Below, piece by piece: positions 9,172 to 18,206 of a stretch of DNA of 64,000 nucleotides; position 1 is the first letter of the stretch, and every line of letters starts with the position of its first letter. The stretch comes from Tropicimonas_B omnivorans. Lineage in GTDB: Bacteria > Pseudomonadota > Alphaproteobacteria > Rhodobacterales > Rhodobacteraceae. Under the pieces are notes generated by a model. That model was given only the letters and a program-made list of their open reading frames with translations, was not told the origin of the DNA and ran no database searches. The position numbers were made by a program, and so were the translations under genes. The stretch covers positions 682,001 to 746,000 of the forward strand of contig NZ_JAVRHL010000001.1 in the NCBI RefSeq assembly GCF_031846565.1. The letters are read 5' to 3'.

Positions 9172-9651
9172 ATGCGTACCCATGACCTTGCCCCGCTCTA
9201 CCGTGCCACCGTCGGCTTCGATCGCGTCGCCGACCTGATGGACCGCGTTCTGAGCGCCGACGTTTCCCAGCAGACCTACCCGCCCTACAACATCGAGAAG
9301 ACCGACGAGAACGCCTATCGGATCTCCGTCGCCGTCGCCGGGTTCTCCGCCGACGATCTCAATGTCGAGGTGAGGGACAGCGCGCTCATCGTGTCCGCCC
9401 GCAGGGTGGAGGACGAGAAGGACACCTCCCGCACCTACCTCCATCGCGGCATCGCGACGCGTGCCTTCGAGCGCCGCTTCGCCCTCGCTGACCACGTCCG
9501 CGTCACCGGGGCCGATCACGTCGACGGAATGCTGCATATCGATCTCGTCCGCGAAGTCCCCGAAGCGCTGAAGCCCCGTCGCATCGCGATTGGCGGATCC
9601 AGCTCGATCGAAGGGCAGAGCTCCCGGACGACCGAGACCGCCGAGGTCTAA
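9172..9651 (+). CDS. Hsp20-family small heat-shock protein
   Basis: Cytoplasmic holdase chaperone of the IbpA type. The alpha-crystallin domain runs from about residue 35 (YPPYNIEKTDENAYRIS) to 130, including the A-F-E-R-R-F-A-L-A segment. The C-terminal R-I-A-I-G provides the I-x-I oligomerisation motif. Length is about 159 residues. I prefer the ATG at 9172 (MRTHDLAPLYR) over 9163 because the ACGAGGA site at 9157-9163 is then correctly spaced and the N-terminus matches the family. It stands alone with no partner chaperone gene nearby. Confidence 0.92.
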   Translation: MRTHDLAPLYRATVGFDRVADLMDRVLSADVSQQTYPPYNIEKTDENAYRISVAVAGFSADDLNVEVRDSALIVSARRVEDEKDTSRTYLHRGIATRAFERRFALADHVRVTGADHVDGMLHIDLVREVPEALKPRRIAIGGSSSIEGQSSRTTETAEV

Positions 9652-9677
9652 CTTGCCCGAGTAGTGCCTTCGGCGGG

Positions 9678-9704
9678 AGCGCGCGGCCCCTTGGGTCGCG
9701 CGCT
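9678..9704. terminator. Strong hairpin between convergent hsp20 and LOV genes
   Basis: A 12-bp stem (AGCGCGCGGCCC / GGGTCGCGCGCT, one G-U) with a 3-base loop. It lies in the convergent gap after hsp20. There is no run of T on either side, so it is either a weak or factor-assisted terminator or an RNA 3'-end stabiliser. Confidence 0.5.
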
Positions 9705-9798
9705 TACCCCATCCAGCGGCGGCCCTCGTCGCCAGGGGGCAGGCCGCAGGATCGGAGGGCGTGGGGCGCCAGCCCGTCCCGCCCTCCTCGATGTTTGG

Positions 9799-10359
9799 TC
9801 AGGTATCGTTGTTCGAGAGGGACAGGTAGGCGCTGGCGACGTTGAAGGCTGCGTTGGCGAGCATCCGGCGCTGTTCGGACCGAAGCTGGGACTGGGTTTC
9901 GATCACGCTGCGCACTGCATCGTTGATATGCCCGAGGTGGTTGTCGATCCCCTCTTTCGTCACGTTCCGCTCCAGTTCGAACTGTGAGCCGATGAAGTAG
10001 ATCGGTGTCCCTTCCCGGTCCTGAAGGGCCTGCATGAACAGAAGGTTGTCGAAGATTTCGCCGTTCTTGCGTCGATTGCTCAGGACGACCTGACAATTGG
10101 TGCCTGCGGCCAGCGCTTCCTTCAGCTCGGCGCGCGCCGCGGAGTTGTCCAGATCGCTTTGCAGGAAGCGGCAGTTGCGGCCGACCACTTCGTCCCGCGA
10201 GTAGCCGCAGATATCGAGGAAGCTCTGGTTGGCGAGAATGAGCGGGACGTCGTCGCGCCGTGTATCCGCAAGGGTCAGCGCGATGGGGGAGCGATCGAAC
10301 ATCTCGCTCACTCTTTCGAGAGCCGGGTCCAACCCATTCTGCTTGCTCTGTTCGTCCAT
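9799..10359 (-). CDS. Short LOV-domain blue-light photoreceptor
   Basis: A 186-residue protein with one PAS/LOV core (about residues 20-130) and no output domain. The flavin-binding signature G-R-N-C-R-F-L-Q is intact at 60-67, with C63 as the photoreactive cysteine, followed by the N-R-R-K-N-G-E-I-F and Y-F-I-G-S-Q-F-E-L strands. A helical extension of about 55 residues follows. Short LOV proteins of Rhodobacterales (RsLOV, DsLOV) have this plan, and the long C-terminal helix is closest to RsLOV. It is transcribed divergently from the HWE kinase with only 77 bases between starts. Confidence 0.92.
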   Translation of the reverse strand: MDEQSKQNGLDPALERVSEMFDRSPIALTLADTRRDDVPLILANQSFLDICGYSRDEVVGRNCRFLQSDLDNSAARAELKEALAAGTNCQVVLSNRRKNGEIFDNLLFMQALQDREGTPIYFIGSQFELERNVTKEGIDNHLGHINDAVRSVIETQSQLRSEQRRMLANAAFNVASAYLSLSNNDT

Positions 10360-10436
10360 TCGGTGGACACCATATCTCTGTTGAACATGACGATGAACGT
10401 TAAGGCCATGACCCTAGACCCGCAAGCGACCGCGCC

Positions 10437-13400
10437 ATGAAGGATGTCGGCCCGGACCCCGCACGAGGGGTTGAAGGCAATGTGCCGCTGATCGTCGGTA
10501 TCGGTGCGTCCGCCGGTGGGCTCGAGGCGTTCCAGGAGGTTCTCCAGCGCCTTCCCGAGCGGCATGATCTCGCGCTCGTTCTCGTTCAGCATCTCGACCC
10601 GGATCACGAAAGTCTTCTTCCCGAGCTGCTGTCCCGTCAGACGAACACGCCGGTGCATTCGGTGACGGACGGCATGATCGTTGAGCCGGGGCATATCTAT
10701 CTCATTCCGCCCAATGCCCGGATGATGCTTCGGGATGGTCAGCTTCACCTCAAGATGTTCGAGAGCCCCCGCGGTCTCCGCCGGCCCATCGACGAGTTCT
10801 TCCAGTCGCTCGCGAGCGAGGCGCGGGACCGGTCCGTCGGGATCGTCCTGTCCGGAACGGGCAGCGACGGAAGTACCGGCGTCAAGGCGATCAAGGAGTC
10901 CGGCGGCCTCGTCTTCGTGCAGGATCCGAAGCAGGCGAAGTATGACGGGATGCCGCGCGCGGCGATGTCCACGGGCGCCGTGGATCTCGTCCTGCCGACC
11001 TCCGAGATGATCGACGTGGTCAACGACTATTACGATCGGCGCACCGGCGTGGAGCCGTCGCTGCGCAACGATGCCGAGTTCGTCTCCCGGGTCGTGCGCC
11101 ATGTCCGCTACCGGACGGGGCACGATTTCACGGACTACAAGCAGGGCACGCTCCTGCGGCGGCTCGCGGTACGGATGTCCGTCCTCGGCATCACGCGCCC
11201 CGAGGATTACCTGCGCTCCCTGATCAATCACAAATCCGAAGCGTCCCGGCTGGTGAAGGACCTTCTGATCAACGTGACCTCCTTCTTCCGCGATCCGGAT
11301 GCCTTCCGGCAGATCGAGGAGGAGATCGTTCCGGCCATCCTCGATGGCAAGGGGCCGTCCGACGAGGTCCGCATCTGGGTGCCGGGCTGCTCCACGGGGC
11401 AGGAGGCCTATTCCCTCGCCATCCTCTTCGCTGAAGCGGCCGAACTGCGTGATATCGCGCCGCACGTCTCCGTCTTCGCGACCGATATCGACGAGGATGC
11501 GCTGGCCGAGGCGCGCGCCGGAATCTACTCGAGCGCCATTGCCGAGGAGATGAGCCGGGAGAGGCTCGAGAACTTCTTCCGGCCTCATCGCAGCGGGTTC
11601 GAGGTGCGCTCCGGACTGCGTGACATGGTCCGCTTCTCGGTGCAGTCCCTGGTGCGCGATCCGCCGTTCAGCCGGGTCGACCTGCTGTCGTGCCGCAACG
11701 TGACGATCTACTTCAACGAGAACCTTCAATCCCAGGCCTCCCGCGTCTTTCAGTATGCCGTGCGACCCGAGGGATTTCTCTTCATCGGGCCGTCCGAGAT
11801 GCTGCCGGACCTGCCGGACGCATTCACCGAGCGGAAGGGCAGCGGCCGCGTTTACCAGCGGCAGAACACGCCGGCCCTGCCCTTGTCCCTGCCGCGTACC
11901 GCATCGCGTCCGCCGGAGGCCGTCCGCGCGCCGGAGCGCGCCGAGGGGGCGCAGCCGGGCGCGAGAGAGCGGCGGCTGCTGGAGCGGCACGTTCCGCCGC
12001 ATGTCCTCATCGATGCGAGCGATAACGTCACCTATTCCTCCGACGGGGCCGAACGCTTCCTGATGATGCGGGCGGGCACGACGCGGACGGGAATCCTCTC
12101 CCTCATCCGCCCGGAGCTCGAAGGCACTGTCCGCCGTCTGCTCAACTCCGCCGTAAAGAGTGAGGATGCGCCGCCCCACCGGGAATTCGAGGGGGAGGTC
12201 GCGGGGCAGGCCGTGCGGCTTCTCATCACCCTCGAGACGCTGGACCGGGGCCTCCGGATGCTCGTCCTGCGGGATTCGCTGGACGTCATCGGCAGACCGG
12301 AACCGGAGAGCGCGACGGAGGACACGACCGACGCGGCCTATGTTCGCGGGCTCGAAATTCAGCTCGACGAGGCGCGGGAGACGATCCGGACGACGGTGGA
12401 GGAGCTCGAGACATCGAACGAGGAGCTGAAGAGCTCCAACGAAGAGATGATGTCGATGAACGAGGAGCTTCAGTCCGCGAACGAAGAGCTGTCCACGGTC
12501 AACGAGGAGCTGAAGAACAAGCTTTCGGAGCTCAATCAGGCCAATACGGACCTGTCGAACTTCATCCGCTCGACCCGGATCCCGACGGTGTTCCTCGACG
12601 AGTCGCTGCGTCTGCGCTCCTACACCGAGGAAAGCCGCGAGTTTTTCCGTTTCGTGGAGACCGACAAGGGGCGTGCGATCAACGATATCGGTTCGGACCT
12701 CGATATCGACCGCGTCGTGGAAATGTGCCGGTCGGTGCTCGAAAGCGGCGAGCCGGACGAGGAGGAGATGCGGACGCGGGATGGCGCGCGCGATGTCGTG
12801 TTCCGCGCGCTGCCTTATCACGGCGACGCGCCGGATCAGCAGTCCGGCGTCGTCTTCACCATGTCCGACGTGACCGATCTGCACGCCCACTTGGCGGAGG
12901 CCGACCGTCAGCGCGAGAAGGCGCAGGCCAGCCTGACCGAGATCGAAGGGGTCTACCGTTCCAGCCCGCAGGCAATGGGACTCCTGGGCCCGGATTTCCG
13001 CCTTCTGCGCGTCAACGAACAGCTCGCCGCCCTTGCCGGGCGCAGCACCGAAGCCTGCATCGGCGAGCGGCTTTCGGACCTGATCCCGAACCTCTGGCAG
13101 AACATGTCGGGGCCGGCGGGCGAGGTCTTCGAGACGAACAGCAGCGTGGTGGACGTCAGGATCCCCAACGACCCGTGCGATGACGACGAGCGCAGCTGGC
13201 TCCTCGACTGCTATCCCGTCGCCGCGGCAGGCTCCGTCCGTGCCGTCGGCGTGACCCTGCGGGACATCTCCGAGCTGACGAGACTCCAAACCGAACTTCA
13301 GCGCGTCATGCGCGAGCTGCAGCACCGGGTGAAGAACATGCTGGCCAACGTGCTGGCCCTCGTGAACCGCGCACGGGGAGAGGCTGCCGAAGACAAGGAG

Positions 13401-13895
13401 GTCTTCCGGACCCTCGCCATGCGGATCGAGGCGCTGTCGAACACCCACAAGCTCCTGACCACGGAGAACTGGGGCGCGGCGGAGCTGCACTCGGTCCTCG
13501 AGCCGGAGCTGACGTCCGTCTACGGTGCCGACCGCGCGACGCTCAAGGGGCCGCGCATGCGGCTCAATGCTCGGGCGACCCTCGCCGTCGGCATGGCGAT
13601 CCACGAACTGGCCACCAATGCCGCGAAATACGGCGCGTTCTCCCAGCCGGGCGGCAAGGTGATGCTCTCATGGGTGAGGATCGACGAGGGCGACGGGGAC
13701 ATCATCCGCATGACATGGCGGGAGACAGGCGGACCCACCGTCGAGCCAGCGGAGAAGCAGGGATTCGGCAGCCAGCTCATCGCCTCGACGATCGAAGGAG
13801 CGCTGGACGGGACCGTGACATTTGATTGGAACCCGGGCGGGTTGGTCTGCGTTCTGGAGTTCGAGTGTTACCACGCCAAAGATATGGGTTCATGA
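10437..13895 (+). CDS. CheB-CheR-PAS-HWE hybrid histidine kinase
   Basis: A 1152-residue multidomain sensor. Residues about 15-200 form a CheB methylesterase with all triad residues (S25 in G-A-S-A-G-G, H52 in Q-H-L-D-P, D144 in G-S-D-G). About 205-475 is a CheR methyltransferase with V-P-G-C-S-T-G-Q-E-A at 315. About 635-710 is a long coiled coil of E-E-L repeats, followed by two PAS-like segments (710-820, 835-945). The C-terminal HWE kinase has H963 in L-Q-H-R-V-K-N, the H-E-L-A-T-N-A-A-K-Y-G-A N-box and W-R-E at 1094. No membrane segment is seen. It overlaps the response regulator start (ATGA). Confidence 0.93.
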   Translation: MKDVGPDPARGVEGNVPLIVGIGASAGGLEAFQEVLQRLPERHDLALVLVQHLDPDHESLLPELLSRQTNTPVHSVTDGMIVEPGHIYLIPPNARMMLRDGQLHLKMFESPRGLRRPIDEFFQSLASEARDRSVGIVLSGTGSDGSTGVKAIKESGGLVFVQDPKQAKYDGMPRAAMSTGAVDLVLPTSEMIDVVNDYYDRRTGVEPSLRNDAEFVSRVVRHVRYRTGHDFTDYKQGTLLRRLAVRMSVLGITRPEDYLRSLINHKSEASRLVKDLLINVTSFFRDPDAFRQIEEEIVPAILDGKGPSDEVRIWVPGCSTGQEAYSLAILFAEAAELRDIAPHVSVFATDIDEDALAEARAGIYSSAIAEEMSRERLENFFRPHRSGFEVRSGLRDMVRFSVQSLVRDPPFSRVDLLSCRNVTIYFNENLQSQASRVFQYAVRPEGFLFIGPSEMLPDLPDAFTERKGSGRVYQRQNTPALPLSLPRTASRPPEAVRAPERAEGAQPGARERRLLERHVPPHVLIDASDNVTYSSDGAERFLMMRAGTTRTGILSLIRPELEGTVRRLLNSAVKSEDAPPHREFEGEVAGQAVRLLITLETLDRGLRMLVLRDSLDVIGRPEPESATEDTTDAAYVRGLEIQLDEARETIRTTVEELETSNEELKSSNEEMMSMNEELQSANEELSTVNEELKNKLSELNQANTDLSNFIRSTRIPTVFLDESLRLRSYTEESREFFRFVETDKGRAINDIGSDLDIDRVVEMCRSVLESGEPDEEEMRTRDGARDVVFRALPYHGDAPDQQSGVVFTMSDVTDLHAHLAEADRQREKAQASLTEIEGVYRSSPQAMGLLGPDFRLLRVNEQLAALAGRSTEACIGERLSDLIPNLWQNMSGPAGEVFETNSSVVDVRIPNDPCDDDERSWLLDCYPVAAAGSVRAVGVTLRDISELTRLQTELQRVMRELQHRVKNMLANVLALVNRARGEAAEDKEVFRTLAMRIEALSNTHKLLTTENWGAAELHSVLEPELTSVYGADRATLKGPRMRLNARATLAVGMAIHELATNAAKYGAFSQPGGKVMLSWVRIDEGDGDIIRMTWRETGGPTVEPAEKQGFGSQLIASTIEGALDGTVTFDWNPGGLVCVLEFECYHAKDMGS

Positions 13896-14269
13896 CTGCC
13901 GAGCCAGCAATTCTCTACGTAGAAGACGAAATCATCATCGCCCTCGATACGGCGCAAACCCTTGAGGAGATGGGATTTTCCAATGTCGTCGTCGCCCATA
14001 CGCTTGACAAGGCGCGGCGTCTCGCGGCCGAGCAGACGTTTCAGATAGCGCTTCTCGACATCAATCTCGGCGGTGGAGAGATAAGTCTCGACTTCGGGAT
14101 CGAGCTGCGAGAGCGCGGGACCAACGTGATCTTCGCCAGCGGATACAACAGCGACGAGATGCGGCTTGAGAACCCCGGCTGCGAGTTCATCGAGAAGCCC
14201 CTGACCCGAAAGACGATCCGGGACGCCGTGGTGCGCGCCGAAAGCTCACCGCCCGTCGCCAGCGCCTGA
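13892..14269 (+). CDS. Single-domain response regulator
   Basis: A 125-residue receiver with no output domain: acidic pair E11/D12, phosphoacceptor D56 in L-L-D-I-N-L, and K102 in I-E-K-P-L. It starts inside the stop of the HWE kinase (ATGA at 13892-13895), so the two are translationally coupled and very likely a cognate pair. It closely resembles the stand-alone receivers paired with HWE kinases in Alphaproteobacteria. It probably acts as a phosphate relay or sink. The target is not visible in the window. A terminator follows. Confidence 0.92.
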   Translation: MTAEPAILYVEDEIIIALDTAQTLEEMGFSNVVVAHTLDKARRLAAEQTFQIALLDINLGGGEISLDFGIELRERGTNVIFASGYNSDEMRLENPGCEFIEKPLTRKTIRDAVVRAESSPPVASA

Positions 14270-14290
14270 CGCATCCCGATCAGGCACCAG

Positions 14291-14325
14291 AAAAAAGGCC
14301 GCGCCAGTGATGGCGCGGCCTTTTT
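14291..14325. terminator. Bidirectional rho-independent terminator
   Basis: Same GGCCGCGCC / GGCGCGGCC stem as the terminator at 6518, with a different 6-base loop (AGTGAT). It is flanked by six A and five T. It separates the convergent response-regulator (+) and lpd (-) genes. Confidence 0.92.
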
Positions 14326-14348
14326 CGTGAGGCGGAAGTGAAAGACCC

Positions 14349-15743
14349 TCAGCTGTGGATCGCCCCGTCGCCGCAGGCCAGAGCCGCTTCGCGGACGGCT
14401 TCGGAATAGGTCGGATGTGCGTGGCAGGTCCGCGCCAGATCCTCGGCCGCAGCGCCGAATTCCATCGCAACGCAGATCTCGTGGATCAGGTCGCCCGCCA
14501 TCGGACCGACGATATGGGCGCCGAGGATGCGATCGGTGTCCTTGTCCGCGAGGATCTTCACGAAGCCGTCCGCGGCAAAGTTCGCCTTGGCCCGGCCATT
14601 GCCCATGAAGGAGAACTTGCCGGTCTTGTAGGATCGCCCCTCCTCCTTCAGCATTTCCTCGGTCTGTCCGACGGAGGCGACCTCGGGGTGGGTGTAGATC
14701 ACCGCGGGGATGACGCCGTAATTCACGTGGCCCGCCTGTCCCGCGAGGATCTCGGCCAGGGCCATGCCCTCGTCCTCGGCCTTGTGGGCGAGCATCGGGC
14801 CGGAGACCACGTCCCCGATCGCGTAGATCCCGTCCACGCTGGACTTGTAGCCCTTGTCGATCTCGACCTGGCCACGCTTGCTGATCGCAACGCCAAGCTC
14901 CTCGAGACCGAGGCCTTTCGTGACAGGCTTGCGGCCGGTCGAGACGAGGACGACATCCGCATCCTGCTCTTGCGCGCTGTCGTCCTTGCGCAGCGTGTAG
15001 GAGACGGTCGCCTTGTTGTTCTTCGTCTCGACCTTCGTGACGCCGGCGCCGGTGATGATGTTCAGCCCCTGCTTGGAGAGAAGCTTGGAGAACGTCTTGG
15101 TCACTTCCATGTCGAGGCCCGGGGTGATGTGGTCGAGATACTCGATCACGGTCACCTCGGCGCCGAGCCGGGCATAGACGGAGCCCATCTCGAGGCCGAT
15201 CACGCCACCGCCGACAACGATCATGCTCTTCGGGACCTTCGGCAGCTCGAGCGCGCCGGTGGAGGTGATGACGACCTTCTCGTCGATCTCGAACTCGGCG
15301 TTCGGGATGCCGGCGCTTTCGGAGCCCGACGCGATGACGATGTGCTTCGCCTCGTGGACCTCGTCGCCGACCTTGACCTTGCCGGCCTCGGGGATGGAGC
15401 CCCAGCCCTTCAACCAGTCCACCTTGTTCTTCTTGAAGAGGAACTCGATGCCCTTGGTGTTCTGCGCGATGACGTCATCCTTGTAGGAGAGCATCTGCGG
15501 CCAGTCGACGGACGGGCTTTTGCCCTTCAGGCCCATCTTCGCGAAGTTGTGCTCCGCCTCGTGGAGCATCTCGGTGGCGTGCAGAAGAGCCTTGGACGGG
15601 ATGCAGCCCACGTTCAGGCAGGTGCCGCCGAGCGTATCGCGGCCTTCGACACACGCGGTCTTGAGGCCGAGCTGGGCACAGCGGATCGCGCAGACATAGC
15701 CGCCCGGGCCGGAGCCGATGATGATGACGTCGTAGCTAGCCAT
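14349..15743 (-). CDS. lpdA: Dihydrolipoyl dehydrogenase (E3)
   Basis: FAD enzyme that reoxidises the lipoyl groups of 2-oxoglutarate dehydrogenase and similar complexes. The 464-residue sequence shows the FAD site G-S-G-P-G-G near residue 10, the redox disulfide C42/C47 in G-G-T-C-L-N-V-G-C, the NAD site G-G-G-V-I-G-L-E near residue 180, and the C-terminal H-A-H-P-T-Y-S-E with the catalytic His-Glu pair. It is the last gene of the suc operon direction, separated from sucB by a lipoprotein and a MAPEG gene. Confidence 0.97.
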   Translation of the reverse strand: MASYDVIIIGSGPGGYVCAIRCAQLGLKTACVEGRDTLGGTCLNVGCIPSKALLHATEMLHEAEHNFAKMGLKGKSPSVDWPQMLSYKDDVIAQNTKGIEFLFKKNKVDWLKGWGSIPEAGKVKVGDEVHEAKHIVIASGSESAGIPNAEFEIDEKVVITSTGALELPKVPKSMIVVGGGVIGLEMGSVYARLGAEVTVIEYLDHITPGLDMEVTKTFSKLLSKQGLNIITGAGVTKVETKNNKATVSYTLRKDDSAQEQDADVVLVSTGRKPVTKGLGLEELGVAISKRGQVEIDKGYKSSVDGIYAIGDVVSGPMLAHKAEDEGMALAEILAGQAGHVNYGVIPAVIYTHPEVASVGQTEEMLKEEGRSYKTGKFSFMGNGRAKANFAADGFVKILADKDTDRILGAHIVGPMAGDLIHEICVAMEFGAAAEDLARTCHAHPTYSEAVREAALACGDGAIHS

Positions 15744-15853
15744 AGGTCAGATCCCTTCGGTCGTCTCGTTGTTGCGGGGGGAGGAGGGGAGATGCACGCC
15801 CCCGGCGCCCGTGCCGGCGAGCCCCCGCGGCGTATGGTTCGAAAGATGGAGCA

Positions 15854-16252
15854 TCAGATCAGCGCGGCGACGTAAAGCGCCATCGTCGCGAAGAAGCCCG
15901 CCATCCAGATGAAGCTCCGCCAGGGCCGCCAGCCGGCGGCGTAGGCCGGGATGTAGAGAACGCGCGCGGCGAGGTAGAGCCAGGCGAAGGACGTGGTCCA
16001 GACCGTGGATTGCCCGGTCAGCGAGATCACGATGGCGATCGGGGCGAAGAGGATCAGGGCCTCGAAATGGTTGTCGAACGCGCGCTTCATGCGGCCGGCG
16101 AGCGGAGACAGCTCCCGGCTCGGTTCCCGGTCCCGCGCGCTCATGGTGTAGCCAGGGCCGAGATCGCGGTTCGCGGGGATCGCCATCAGGGCGAACTGGA
16201 CGCCCTGGAGGAGCCCCGCAAGCACGAGGACGAAGAGTTCGGGTGTCATCAT
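15854..16252 (-). CDS. MAPEG-family membrane protein
   Basis: About 132 residues with four hydrophobic segments and the MAPEG-type N-R-D-L-G-P...R-x-x-R-A-F-x-N-H-F-E-A core. The family includes membrane glutathione transferases and eicosanoid enzymes; the bacterial substrate is unknown. The start at 16252 (MMTPELF) is chosen because a perfect GGAGG lies 5 bases upstream; the frame is open to 16270. It lies between sucB and lpdA in the same direction. Confidence 0.85.
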   Translation of the reverse strand: MMTPELFVLVLAGLLQGVQFALMAIPANRDLGPGYTMSARDREPSRELSPLAGRMKRAFDNHFEALILFAPIAIVISLTGQSTVWTTSFAWLYLAARVLYIPAYAAGWRPWRSFIWMAGFFATMALYVAALI

Positions 16253-16292
16253 CGGGGCCTCCGGGGGCACGTTCGTTGGAGAGGGGCCGGCA

Positions 16293-16637
16293 TCAGGCGC
16301 TGCAGCGGACGGGGGCCGCGAGGAGCGTTCGGGAATACGTCTGGCCCTGCTTCGCCGTCTGCGCCTCGATCTCCGCGCGGGAGGCCCCGACCCAATCGCA
16401 TCCGCGCTCCCGCCCGATGCTGCGCCGTGCGATCGCGATGCGGTCGTCCAGCGAGCGGGCTTCCTCGGGGTCGAAGACGAAGAGATGCCACCGCGCGCCG
16501 TTCCCCGCCGTCTCGGTGGAGGCGAAGTGGCGCACGGAGACGTCCGCCCCCGGAGGGGCGGCGCAGGCGGCGAGGAGTGGCAGCGCGGCGATCAGTGCCG
16601 CGCCGCGTCCGCCCGATTTGGTTACCGCAGACCTCAC
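16293..16637 (-). CDS. Putative lipoprotein between sucB and lpdA
   Basis: A 114-residue protein with a signal peptide ending L-L-A-A-C (residues about 20-25), so a probable lipoprotein. The mature part contains W-H-L-F-V-F-D-P-E-E-A and four cysteines or fewer; no domain is recognised. Its start overlaps the sucB stop (ATGA on the minus strand), so it is translationally coupled to a 2-oxoglutarate dehydrogenase subunit. A function there is not evident. Confidence 0.7.
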   Translation of the reverse strand: MRSAVTKSGGRGAALIAALPLLAACAAPPGADVSVRHFASTETAGNGARWHLFVFDPEEARSLDDRIAIARRSIGRERGCDWVGASRAEIEAQTAKQGQTYSRTLLAAPVRCSA

Positions 16638-18205
16638 AGGTCCATCAGCAGGCGGCGGGGATCCTCGAGCGCTTCCTTGACGCGGACGAGGAACGTCACG
16701 GCGCCTTTGCCGTCGACGATGCGGTGATCGTAGCTCAGCGCGAGGTACATCATCGGACGGATGACGATCTCGCCATTCACGACCATGGGCCGCTCCTGGA
16801 TCTTGTGCATCCCGAGGATGCCCGATTGCGGCGGGTTCAGGATCGGCGAGGACATCAGCGAGCCGTAGACGCCGCCGTTCGAGATCGTGAAGGTGCCGCC
16901 CTGCATGTCCGCCATGGAGAGCTTGCCGTCGCGGGCGCGCTTGCCCTTCTCGGCGATGGCCTTCTCGATCTCCGCGAAGGACATCGTGTCGGTGTTGCGG
17001 ATGACCGGAACGACGAGGCCGGTGGGCGTGCCGGTGGCGATGCCCATGTGCACGAAGTTCTTGTAGATGACGTCTGTGCCGTCGATCTCGGCGTTGACCT
17101 CCGGGACCTCCTTCAGCGCGTGGCCGCAGGCCTTGGTGAAGAAGGACATGAAGCCGAGGCGCACGCCGTGCTTCTTCTCGAAGAGCTCCTTGTACTCCGA
17201 GCGCAGCGCCATGACCTCGGTCATGTCCACCTCGTTGTAGGTGGTCAGCATCGCGGCGGTGTTCTGCGCTTCCTTGAGGCGGCGGGCGATGGTCTGCCGC
17301 AGGCGGGTCATCTTCACCCGCTCCTCGCGATCGGCATCCTCTGCCGGGGCGGGCGCGCGGGGCGCCTGCTTGGCCTCGGTCTTCTCGGCGGGCTTGTTCA
17401 GCGCGTTCAGGACGTCTTCCTTCATCACGCGGCCGTCGCGGCCGGAGCCTTTGACATCGGAGGAGGAGAGGCCCTTCTCGGCCATCAGCTTCTTCGCGGA
17501 GGGCGCATCCTCGACATCACGATCCTTGCCGCCTTCGGAGGAGGGGGCCGGTGCGGAGGAGGTCTCCTCGCTGGGGGCGCTCTTGGCCGGAGCCGCGCCG
17601 CCGGAGGTCAGGACGGCAAGCTTGGCGGACGCGTCGACAGTGGTGCCCTCTTCCGCCACGATCTCGCTCAGGACACCCGAGGCGGGCGCGGGCACTTCGA
17701 CGGAGACCTTGTCCGTTTCCAGCTCGCACAGCATCTCGTCCTGGTTGACGCTGTCGCCGACCTTCTTGAACCAGGTCGCGACGGTGGCCTCGGAGACGCT
17801 TTCCCCGAGCGAGGGGACCATCACGTCCACGCTCTCGCCGCCCTCGGAGCCGCCGGAGTTCTCGGAAGCGACCTCTTCGGCCACCTCGCCGCCGCGCTCG
17901 GTGCCGGCGCCGGAGGCGGTTTCCCGGGAGGACCCCTTCGGCGTCATCTCCTCGGGGCCGGCATTGCCTTCCTCGGCGATGTTGGCGAGGAGCGCATCGA
18001 CGCCGACCGTCGCGCCTTCCTCGGCGACGATCTCCGCGAGCGTGCCAGCCGCGGGGGCCGGCACTTCGACCGTCACCTTGTCGGTCTCGAGCTCACACAG
18101 CATCTCGTCCTGCGCGACGGTGTCGCCCGGCTTCTTGAACCAGGTGGCGACGGTGGCCTCGGTGACGCTTTCGCCCAGTGTGGGGACGCGGACTTCGGTG
18201 CTCAT
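16634..18205 (-). CDS. sucB: Dihydrolipoyl succinyltransferase (E2) with two lipoyl domains
   Basis: Core of the 2-oxoglutarate dehydrogenase complex, transferring succinyl to CoA. Two lipoyl domains are seen (about residues 1-78 and 125-200), each with the E-T-D-K lipoylated lysine. Both are followed by Ala/Gly/Glu/Ser-rich linkers, then the E3/E1-binding domain (about 228-270) and the catalytic domain with D-H-R-I-V-D-G-K near the end. At 523 residues it is about 110 longer than E. coli SucB because of the duplicated lipoyl domain. That feature is, as far as I recall, common in Rhodobacterales. Confidence 0.96.
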   Translation of the reverse strand: MSTEVRVPTLGESVTEATVATWFKKPGDTVAQDEMLCELETDKVTVEVPAPAAGTLAEIVAEEGATVGVDALLANIAEEGNAGPEEMTPKGSSRETASGAGTERGGEVAEEVASENSGGSEGGESVDVMVPSLGESVSEATVATWFKKVGDSVNQDEMLCELETDKVSVEVPAPASGVLSEIVAEEGTTVDASAKLAVLTSGGAAPAKSAPSEETSSAPAPSSEGGKDRDVEDAPSAKKLMAEKGLSSSDVKGSGRDGRVMKEDVLNALNKPAEKTEAKQAPRAPAPAEDADREERVKMTRLRQTIARRLKEAQNTAAMLTTYNEVDMTEVMALRSEYKELFEKKHGVRLGFMSFFTKACGHALKEVPEVNAEIDGTDVIYKNFVHMGIATGTPTGLVVPVIRNTDTMSFAEIEKAIAEKGKRARDGKLSMADMQGGTFTISNGGVYGSLMSSPILNPPQSGILGMHKIQERPMVVNGEIVIRPMMYLALSYDHRIVDGKGAVTFLVRVKEALEDPRRLLMDL

Positions 18206-18206
18206 G

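Noticed and set aside
10360..10436. An EcfG-type general-stress promoter (GGAAC...CGTT) between LOV and kinase genes
   Set aside because: GAAC and CGTT words occur but with about 11 bases between them instead of the required 16-17, and not in the right orientation for either gene.
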